DNA from: Verrucomicrobiota bacterium
GTDB taxonomy: Bacteria; Verrucomicrobiota; Kiritimatiellia; RFP12; UBA1067
Reading direction: 5' to 3'
Assembly (NCBI GenBank): GCA_023269675.1
Contig: JAHFSX010000047.1
Span: forward strand, 1-41,765
Length of the DNA: 41,765 nucleotides
Shown: piece after piece, positions 31,986-39,600 of the stretch
Layout: the number at the start of each line of letters is the position of its first letter
Position numbering within the stretch: the stretch's first letter is position 1
Translations under genes and position numbers: made by a program
Notes under the pieces: model-generated
What the model saw: only the letters and a program-made list of their open reading frames with translations
Told to the model about the DNA's origin: nothing
The model's database searches: none

Positions 31986-33758
31986 TTAAAAGAGCCCTTT
32001 GACTTTGCCGGTGGCGGTGTCGACGTCGATGCCGCGGAAGGCCGCGTTGGAGGCGGTTCCGGGCATGAGCTTGATGTCGCCCGCCACGGGCACCACGAGC
32101 CCCGCGCCCTGGAAGAGCAGGAAGTCGCGCACGGGCAGGGTCCAGCCTGTGGGGCGGCCGACCAGCCGGGGATCGTGCGAGAGGCTGTACTGCGTCTTCG
32201 CCATGCAGACCGGCAGGTGGGCCACCTCCGGGTCGGCCTCGAACGCCGCGAGCTTGGCCTGGGCCTCGTCCGAATAGGTCACGCCGTCGCCGCCGTACAC
32301 CTCTTTGACGATCGCCTCCACGCGCGTGGAGAGCGGGTCGGCTAGATCGGAGAGGAAGGCGAAGCGGTTGGGCTCTTCGCACGCCGCCATCACCTCTTGG
32401 GCCAGTTCCGCCGCGCCCGCGCCGCCGTGGAGCCAGTGGGTGGAGACCGCGAAGCGCGCGCCCGCGGCCTCGGCCGCGCGGCGCACGAGCGCGTGCTCGG
32501 CGGGCGTGTCGGTGTGGAAGCTGTTGAGGCAGACCACCGGCCGCACGCCGGCGCGCCGCACGATGCCGATGTGGGCGAGCAGGTTCTCGCACCCCTTCTC
32601 GAGCAGGCCGAGGTTCTCGCCCGTGTACACGGGGTCGAGCGCGCGGCCCGCCTGCACCGCCGGTCCGCCGCCGTGCAGCTTGAGGGCGCGCACGGTGGCC
32701 ACGATCACCACGGCGTCGGGCGTGAGCCCCGAGCAGCGGCACTTGATGTTCCAGAACTTCTCGAAGCCGATGTCCGAGGCGAAGCCGCTCTCGGTGACGA
32801 GGTAGTCGCTCAGCGCCGCGCCGAGCCGGTCGGCGATGACCGAGCTCTGGCCGATCGCGAGGTTGGCGAAGGGGCCCGCGTGGACCAGCATGGGCTGGCC
32901 TTCGAGCGTCTGCATGAGGGTGGGGTTCACCGCGCGCGTGAGCCAGGCGGCCATCGCGCCGTCCACCTCGAGGTCGGCGGTGGTCACCGGCCGGCCGGAC
33001 TTGGAGTAGGCCACGATGATCTTGCCGAGGCGCGCGCGCAGGTCGGCGAGGTCCGAGGCCATGGCGAGCACGGCCATGACCTCCGAGGCCACGGTGATGT
33101 AGAAGCCCGAGTGCATCTGGAAGCCGTCCATGGTGCCGCCGAGGCCGATCTCGATGTGGCGCAGCGCCTGGGCGCAGAAGTCCATGGCCCAGCGCATCTG
33201 GATGCGGGCGGGGTCGATGTCCAGCCGCGTGAGGCGGCTTTGGGCGAGGCGGGCGTCGTCGTAGTTGCGCTCGTGCTGCATGCGGGCGGTGAGCGCGACC
33301 ATCGCGAGGTTGTTGGCGTTGGTGATGGCGTCGATGTCGCCGGTGAGGCCGAGCGAGAGGGGCGAGAGCGGCACGACCTGCGCGAGGCCGCCGCCCGCGG
33401 CGGAGCCTTTGATGTTGAAGGTGGGGCCGCCGCTCGGCTGCCGCACGGTGCCGAGGGCGCGCTTGCCGAGCAGGCCGAGCCCCTGCACGAGGCCGAGGGT
33501 CGTGGTGGTTTTGCCTTCGCCCAGCGGGGTCGGCGTGATGGCGGTGACGTCGATGTACTTCGCGCGGCGCGTGCTTGGCCCGAGGCGCTTCAGCACGGCC
33601 GCCGCGTCGACCTTCGCGAGCAGCCGGCCGTAGGGGATGAGCTCGTCAGGCAGCAGGCCGAGGTCGGCGGCCACATCGGCGATCGGGCGCAGGTGCGCCT
33701 CGGCGGCCTCGGCGATTTCCCAGTCGGCAAGTTTCACGGGGTCGAATTTCGGCATCAT
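31986..33758 (-). CDS. fhs: Formate-tetrahydrofolate ligase
   Basis: A 590-residue enzyme making 10-formyl-THF from formate, THF and ATP, slightly longer than the usual 555-560. The nucleotide loop is ITPTPLGEGKTTTTLGLVQGL (about 75-92). FNIKGSAAGGGLAQVVPL, DIDAITNANNLA, RNYDDARL and GFASDIGFEKFWNIKCR follow, and it ends PGTASNAAFRGIDVD. Two adjacent ATGs exist; MPKFDP from the second is equally possible. The start codon is preceded by heptamer array A8 rather than a Shine-Dalgarno sequence. It lies upstream of the 5-formyl-THF cyclo-ligase. Without other acetyl-CoA pathway genes here, its role is general one-carbon supply. Confidence 0.96.
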   Translation of the reverse strand: MMPKFDPVKLADWEIAEAAEAHLRPIADVAADLGLLPDELIPYGRLLAKVDAAAVLKRLGPSTRRAKYIDVTAITPTPLGEGKTTTTLGLVQGLGLLGKRALGTVRQPSGGPTFNIKGSAAGGGLAQVVPLSPLSLGLTGDIDAITNANNLAMVALTARMQHERNYDDARLAQSRLTRLDIDPARIQMRWAMDFCAQALRHIEIGLGGTMDGFQMHSGFYITVASEVMAVLAMASDLADLRARLGKIIVAYSKSGRPVTTADLEVDGAMAAWLTRAVNPTLMQTLEGQPMLVHAGPFANLAIGQSSVIADRLGAALSDYLVTESGFASDIGFEKFWNIKCRCSGLTPDAVVIVATVRALKLHGGGPAVQAGRALDPVYTGENLGLLEKGCENLLAHIGIVRRAGVRPVVCLNSFHTDTPAEHALVRRAAEAAGARFAVSTHWLHGGAGAAELAQEVMAACEEPNRFAFLSDLADPLSTRVEAIVKEVYGGDGVTYSDEAQAKLAAFEADPEVAHLPVCMAKTQYSLSHDPRLVGRPTGWTLPVRDFLLFQGAGLVVPVAGDIKLMPGTASNAAFRGIDVDTATGKVKGLF

Positions 33759-33763
33759 AAGAA

Positions 33764-33798
33764 GTTACGGGTTCGAGGTTGCAGGTTGTCGGTTGGAG
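33764..33798 (-). repeat. Heptamer array A8 in the fhs leader
   Basis: On the plus strand GTT occurs at 33764, 33771, 33778, 33785 and 33792, exactly 7 bases apart. On the coding strand these are AAC units (AACCGAC, AACCTGC, AACCTCG, AACCCGT), ending in AACTTCTT just before the fhs ATG. Confidence 0.8.
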
Positions 33799-33811
33799 GA
33801 TCGTGATCGTT

Positions 33812-34360
33812 TTACCGCCAGGCGGCGGGAATGGGCGGGCGCTTGAGCGGCGCCTGGGGGTCGACGGGCGGTTTCGCCTTGGTGAAGACCATCTCTTCGC
33901 GGAAGAGCTTGGCGTTCTCGCGGTTGGCGTCGATGGACGCGGTGAGCGCGGCGGATGAGGCGGCTTCCCGGTCCACCACATCGGCGTTCAGCAGCCGGCC
34001 TTTCAAGGTGTCGCCGGTCACGCTGAAGGCGGCGTACTGGTACACGCGTTTGTCGTCGGGCGTCGTGCCTTGGGCCGTGCCGAACCAGGTGAGCTGGATG
34101 AGCGTCTGGTCGTCGGCCTTGCAGAGGCAGGCGCGGGCGAACATGGCATGCGGAGAGCCTGCCGGGAAGGAGACCAGATACTCGGCCTTGCCCAGCGGCA
34201 GGACGAGCAGGCGCTCGACCTCGCCTTGGTTGGAGCGCTCCCATGCGCCCACGAGGGCCGCATCGATGGGCTGCTCCGGCTTCTCCGTGAGCGGAACCGT
34301 ATAGTCGCATCCCGCCAGGGCGGCCGCGCACGCGGCCGCAAACAGCGCGTTCAGTCTCAT
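33812..34360 (-). CDS. Small lipoprotein, lipocalin-like
   Basis: Predicted 182 residues. A lipoprotein signal peptide ends in LAGC with C18 as the lipidation site (MRLNALFAAACAAALAGC). Aspartate follows at +2, which in E. coli would hold it in the inner membrane. The sequence VGAWERSNQGEVERLLVLPL then suggests a small beta barrel like those of lipocalin-like domains, where G-x-W near the start is typical. The function is unknown. AGGAG lies 8 bases before the ATG, inside the end of the decarboxylase gene, whose stop is 2 bases upstream. The two are therefore co-translated. The last 30 residues are Pro/Lys-rich. Confidence 0.75.
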   Translation of the reverse strand: MRLNALFAAACAAALAGCDYTVPLTEKPEQPIDAALVGAWERSNQGEVERLLVLPLGKAEYLVSFPAGSPHAMFARACLCKADDQTLIQLTWFGTAQGTTPDDKRVYQYAAFSVTGDTLKGRLLNADVVDREAASSAALTASIDANRENAKLFREEMVFTKAKPPVDPQAPLKRPPIPAAWR

Positions 34361-34362
34361 GG

Positions 34363-36576
34363 TCAGCTCCTTTCGGTTATCGGGCTCACGGGTCGCGCCG
34401 TCAGCCACTGGATCTTGTCCTCCTCGTCGTGGCGGATCACCTCCACGAAGTATTTCTTGCCGCGCACGAACAGTCCGTGGACCGCGTCCGGGCCTTCGGT
34501 GTCGGCCACCGCCTGCACGATGTCGATCATCGGGCGCGTGATGGTCAGCCCCGGCAGGAAGACCGGGATGCCGGGCGGGTAAGGGACCAGCAGCTGGGAG
34601 CAGATGCGGCCCTCGGTCTGGCCCAGCTCCATCAGCTCGCCGTCGCACAGCGCGGCGTCGCGCGGCAGAACCGTGGCCTGGCCGTTCACGGCCGCGGCCA
34701 CGCTGCTGTCGAACGCGTCGCACTCGGGGCGGCCGATGGCCGACTTCATCTTCATGATCGCGCGGTACAGGTATTCGAAGTGGTCCTCGACCGTGCCCAT
34801 GGAGACGAGGAAGAGGATGGTGACCGGCGTGGACTTCTCCCACTGGATCTTGGACTCGCGCAGCAGGTCCTTGAATTTGTTGCAGGCCGACGGGCTGATG
34901 AAGGAGATCCCGAGCTTGAGCGGGTCGTGCATGTACCCGTCGCGCGCGAAGGTTTCCGAATTCGCGCCGACGATCTCGCGCAGGCCCACGAAACAGGCCT
35001 CTTCCGAGATCCCGCAGTCGTGCGCCACGCGCTGTTTGAAGGTCTTGACCCAGCGCAGGCGCTCCTCGATCAGCTTGAGCCCCTCGAGGCGCATCTCGAC
35101 GCCGGCGCAGTCCAGCGTGGCCATCATGGGGTAGTGGGGCGAGGTCGAGTGCCAGTAGCGCAGCACCTCGTGCAGGTCGTGGCTGAACTTCTCGTACGAG
35201 CCGTGGCCGTTCAGCGCGAAACGGGTGCGCAGCCACTTCCAGTCGGCGGCCTCGCCCTCGAAGAGCATTTTGAAGCGCAGCGAGACGTGGATCATCGACG
35301 CCTGGCTGAAGGCGGCGAGGGCCTTGTGGGTGGACTGCACCGCGAAATGCGCGCTGGTGGTCTCGTGGATGGCGTTGTAGCGCACGCGCTTGCCGTTGGA
35401 GGTGACGGAGGTGTAAAAGGGGTGGAAGCTCAGGTAGGGCGCCCAGGCCTCGTCGGCGTAGAAGAGCATGCCGTGGCGCTCGCACAGCCGGGCGATCTCC
35501 CAGACGGGGTAGAGGATGCCCTCGTAGGTGCAGGTCGTGAGCACCAGCATGCGCGGCTTCGCGTTCTCGGAATAGGTGGCGCAGATCGCGCGGCGCAGGT
35601 CGGCCATGCCGATCGGCCCCCAGACGCCGAGGCGGGCGTTGAAGTTGGCCGGCAGGTAAAGCGGGATCGCCCCGGCCATGACCACGGCGTGGTGGACCGA
35701 CTTGTGGCAGTTGCGGTCCAGCAGCACGGTTTCGCCCGGCCGGAGCAGGGTCATCAGCATGGCCTTGTTCGAGGTGGTCGAGCCGTTGGTGATGTAGCAG
35801 CTCTGGGCGGAGCCGAAGATCTCCGAGGTCAGGCGCTGGGCGTCGGAGAGCGGGGTGCGCGAGTCGGGCTTCGAGAGGTCGCCCAGGCTGTGGACGGAGA
35901 CGCTGAGGTCCGAGCGGAAGCTCATGGCGCCGTACTCGTGGCGGAAGCCCTGGAGGAAGAGCGAGCGGCTGAAGGCGTGGCCCGCGTTGTGGCCGGGCGT
36001 GTGCCACGAGGTGCCGGCTTCGGTCATCACGTAGTGGCGCAGGGCGTGCCAGAAGCGCGGCTCCCACAGGGCGCGGAAGAGGTGCTGGATGCGCGGCAGG
36101 TGCTCGCTGATGTTGGTGAAGACCTCTTTGGGCTTGAGCACCCAGCGGCTCGAAGGCACGCGCACCCGCTCCGCGCCGGGGGTCGTCAGGACGATTTTGG
36201 GGATCGCGGGGAAATAGGTGTAGAGCCACTGGAGCAGCGGCACGCCGTCGACCTCGAGCGCGTGCAGAGGGAGCGGGAAGGGGATGCCGTCTTCATCGGT
36301 GGCGGAGAAGGTGTCGTCCAGCAGGAAGAGGATGCAGTCCTTGCCGTCGTCGGTCATCAGCCCGTCGATCCGGTCATCCAGAAAGAGCGCGTCCTTCAGC
36401 TCGTCCGCGCTGGTGACCTGGATGACGCGCAGGGGCGGCCAGTCGATCGGCTCTTCCGAGGGGAAGGTCTCGTCGCAGAACTCGTGGAACGTGTCGGTGA
36501 GCCCGTTCGCAAGGGCCTGGAGGCTGTCGCGGTCAGTCTGTTGGTCGAGGAGATGGAAGACGGTCAGTTCATTCAT
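34363..36576 (-). CDS. Orn/Lys/Arg decarboxylase (PLP, fold type I)
   Basis: Predicted 737 residues, from the ATG giving MNELTVFHLLDQQTDRDSLQ. Residues 1-165 form a receiver-like wing domain as in the large inducible decarboxylases. The PLP core starts with WHTPGHNAGHAFSRS (191-205), with ITNGSTTSNKAML (262-274) for the phosphate, YADEAWAP (373-380) and the Schiff-base lysine K418 in STHKALAAFSQASM. The C-terminal domain has YPPGIPVFLPGE-like YPPGIPVFLPGL. It releases CO2 from lysine, ornithine or arginine to give a diamine or agmatine, for acid resistance or polyamines. The substrate cannot be told from the sequence. It is followed directly by a lipoprotein gene and preceded by a near-leaderless promoter. 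Confidence 0.92.
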   Translation of the reverse strand: MNELTVFHLLDQQTDRDSLQALANGLTDTFHEFCDETFPSEEPIDWPPLRVIQVTSADELKDALFLDDRIDGLMTDDGKDCILFLLDDTFSATDEDGIPFPLPLHALEVDGVPLLQWLYTYFPAIPKIVLTTPGAERVRVPSSRWVLKPKEVFTNISEHLPRIQHLFRALWEPRFWHALRHYVMTEAGTSWHTPGHNAGHAFSRSLFLQGFRHEYGAMSFRSDLSVSVHSLGDLSKPDSRTPLSDAQRLTSEIFGSAQSCYITNGSTTSNKAMLMTLLRPGETVLLDRNCHKSVHHAVVMAGAIPLYLPANFNARLGVWGPIGMADLRRAICATYSENAKPRMLVLTTCTYEGILYPVWEIARLCERHGMLFYADEAWAPYLSFHPFYTSVTSNGKRVRYNAIHETTSAHFAVQSTHKALAAFSQASMIHVSLRFKMLFEGEAADWKWLRTRFALNGHGSYEKFSHDLHEVLRYWHSTSPHYPMMATLDCAGVEMRLEGLKLIEERLRWVKTFKQRVAHDCGISEEACFVGLREIVGANSETFARDGYMHDPLKLGISFISPSACNKFKDLLRESKIQWEKSTPVTILFLVSMGTVEDHFEYLYRAIMKMKSAIGRPECDAFDSSVAAAVNGQATVLPRDAALCDGELMELGQTEGRICSQLLVPYPPGIPVFLPGLTITRPMIDIVQAVADTEGPDAVHGLFVRGKKYFVEVIRHDEEDKIQWLTARPVSPITERS

Positions 36577-36586
36577 GAATGAGAGA

Positions 36587-36616
36587 AGATTACGGCAAAG
36601 GCGGGGTGTCTGACAA
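36587..36616 (-). promoter_or_regulatory. Near-leaderless promoter of the decarboxylase gene
   Basis: On the minus strand TTGTCA (36616-36611) and TAATCT (36592-36587) are 18 bases apart. Ten bases lie between the -10 box and the ATG, so the predicted leader is only 3-4 bases. Confidence 0.55.
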
Positions 36617-36666
36617 CGCCATTCTTCGGTCGGGGCCAATTTACCCGGGCGAAAGCTGCCGCCGCG

Positions 36667-39600
36667 TCACTCCAGCAGCAGCAAACGGTAGAATTTGTTG
36701 GGCTCCACACCCACCGGGATGGCGTTCGTGAGCGGTCCGCCGGTGCCGCCGGCCGGGGCGCCGAGATTCGACCAGGCCGCGGGGGAAAGGTTGGTTGTGG
36801 ACTGGAGCTGGTACAGGACGCCGGGAAGCGATCCCCAGACGAGGCTCAGGGTGCCGCCCTGCTGCGAGAAGGTGCTCAGGGCGGGGGGGCTGACGACGGA
36901 GACGGTCGCCGTGGCCGTTGCGGTCCGGGCGGGGTAGAGGCCCGCGTAGCCGGAGTCCTGCACGGCGAGCGTCAGGGAGAAGGTGCTCTTCGTGAGGCTG
37001 GCGGTGAGCGCGGTGTCCGCGAGGGTGAGCTCGCCGGTGTCGGGGTTCAGGCTGAAGGTGGCGGCGTCGTTGCCGGCGGTGATCTTGAAGCTGAGCGTGT
37101 CGAGCGGGCTGTCGGTGACCGCGATGCGCCCGACCAGGGCTCCGACGCCGTCCGAGCAGCGGATGCGCAGGGTGTGGTTGGTGACCTGCGGCGCGCAGTT
37201 GATGTCGAAGGGCGTGAGGTAGGCCCCTCCGATGACATTGGTGCCGGTCAGTCCGGGGCCGGCCCATGCGACCGACACGTAGTCGCTGCCCGTGCCCTCC
37301 TTGTGCAGGACCTCGATGTAATAAGGCTGGCCCGCCACGAGGCCGGTCTGGGGCGGCGAGACCTGCGAGGTCTTCTGTGCCCACACGTTTTGGGCGGTTG
37401 TGCCCGTGACGTAGGCGATCGTCTGCGCATTGGTCGGCCCGCCGCTGCGGCTGAACTTCAGCTGGCTCTCATCGTCGGAGGTGATGAAGAAGCGGTAGTC
37501 GCCGCCGGCCGGAGGGGTCACGTAGGCGCGGATGCGCGAGCCGAAGGCGTCGCCGATGTTGACGGGCGACGCGAAGTTGGTGAGAGCGGTCAGAGCGTCC
37601 GGCAGCCCCGGGAATTTGGCCGCGGCGGTCAGGTCGCTCACGGTCTTCCCGGTGCCGATGGCGTTGAACAGTTCCCGTTGGGGGGCGGTGGGGAGGATCG
37701 CGTTCGTGGCGGCGAGGGTGACCCGCGCGGCGGCGTTGTCGGACAGCGGCGGCGTGCCGGCATCGGTGACGCGGACCGTCAGCGTGACGGGTGAGGCTGC
37801 GGCGAGCAGCGCGGACGCGCTCGACGCGCGGACCCAGCCGTCCGGGCCGACGGAGAAGAGCCCGCTGCCGTTGCCGGCGGTGATGGCGTAAGACGCGCTG
37901 CCGCCCCGGGCCGTGTCGGACACGGTGACGCGGCCGACTTTGGCGCCTGCCTGAAGGTCGCGGCGGATCGTGTTGGTGAAGCCGATGGCGTAGGGGCCGG
38001 CGACGTAGACGGTCACCGTGGCGGACGCGGTGTGGAGCGGGTAGAGGCCGCCATAGCCGGAGTCCTGCACGGTCACGGTCAGGGGGAAGTTCGTCTTGGT
38101 CAAGCCGGCCGTGAGCGCGGTGTCGGCCAGGGTGAGGTCGCCGGTGTCGGGGTCGAGGGCGAAGGTCGCGCTGGTGTTGCCCGCGGCGATCCTGAAGCTG
38201 AGCGTGTCGAGCGGGCTGTCGGTGGCCCCGACGTTCCCGATGAGGGCGCCGGCGGTGTTGGTGTAGCTGATCCGCAGGCTGCGGTTGGTGACCTGCGGGT
38301 CGCTGTTGATGTCCAGGGGCGCGAGGTAGGCGCCGCCGATGACGTTTGTGCCGCTGATGCCGGGGCCGGCCCACGCGACGGACACATGGTCGCCGCCGCC
38401 CCCCTCTTTGTGCAGCGCTTCGATGTAGTAGGCCTGTCCGGCGACGAGGTTCGTCTGAAGCGCCGAGATTTGCGAAAGGTACTGGGTGTAGACTTCCGGA
38501 TTGGTCCAGCCGCTCAACGACGCGATGACGGTCGCGCTGGCCGCGTTGGTGGTGCGGCTGAGTTTGAGCTGGCTGGCGTCGTCGGAGGAGATGAAGAAGG
38601 TGAAGTCGCCGCTGGCGGGAGGGGTGACGTAGCCGCGGATGCGGGATCCGTAGGAGTCCGCGATGTCGTCGGCCCCGTCGAAGTTCGTGAGGCTGGCCAG
38701 CGCGTCGGGTCTGCACGGGTACTTGGCGTTGCCGGTGAGGTCGGTCATGGCGGTGCCGCCGCCGATGCCGTTGAACAGCTCGCGCTGGGGCGCGGAGACG
38801 CTGACGGTGTTCGTGGCGCTGAGGGAGATGCGGGCCGCGGACGTGCCGGTGAGCGGCGGCGTGCCGTCGTCGGTGGCGAGGATCGAGAGCGTGACGGGCG
38901 AGGAGGCGGTGAGCAGCGCGGTGTCGTTCGATACGCGGATCCAGCCGTCGGGGTCGACAGAGAAGAGGCCGCCGCCGTTGCCCGCCGTGATCGTCAGGGT
39001 GGCGGAGTCGCCGGGGTTCGGGTCGGAGACGGTGATGCGCCCGACCTTGGCGCCGGCCTGCAGGTTGCGGCGGACCGAGTTGGTGAAGCCCGACGCGTGC
39101 GGCACGAAGTTCATGGCGGAGGGGGCGAGATAGAGGCCGGAAACGACATTCGTCTGGTAGGCCGTCGCGGGACCCTTCCACGCCACGGCGAGATGGTCTC
39201 CGCCGGAGCCCTCTTTCAGGCGGGCCTCGATGTAGTAAGCCTGTCCGGCGGTCAGCGTGCGGTCGGCAGACTTCTGGCTCGCGTATTGGGTCCACACGCG
39301 CGGGGAGGTCCAGCCGTTGACGTACGCGATGCGGGTCATGGCGGCGGGGTTGGTCGAGGCGCTCATCCACAGCTCGCTGTTGTCGTCGGAGGCCACCCAG
39401 AAGGTGTAGGTGCCGCTTGACGGCGGGATGAGGTAGCCGCGCAGGGTGGCCCCGTAGGCGTCGGCCCGGTCGGGCAGGCCCTCGAAGAGCGTCTGCTGGA
39501 TCTCCCAGGTCGGGTCCGTGGGGAACCGCGGGTGTTGGGTGAGGTTCGTGACGTAGGTGCCGCTGCCGATGTTGTCGTAAACGGCGTAAGAGATGGCGCC

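Noticed and set aside
34429..36582. Plus-strand frame of 717 codons opposite the decarboxylase gene
   Set aside because: Shadow composition rich in Val, Gly, Glu, His; the PLP enzyme on the minus strand is unambiguous.
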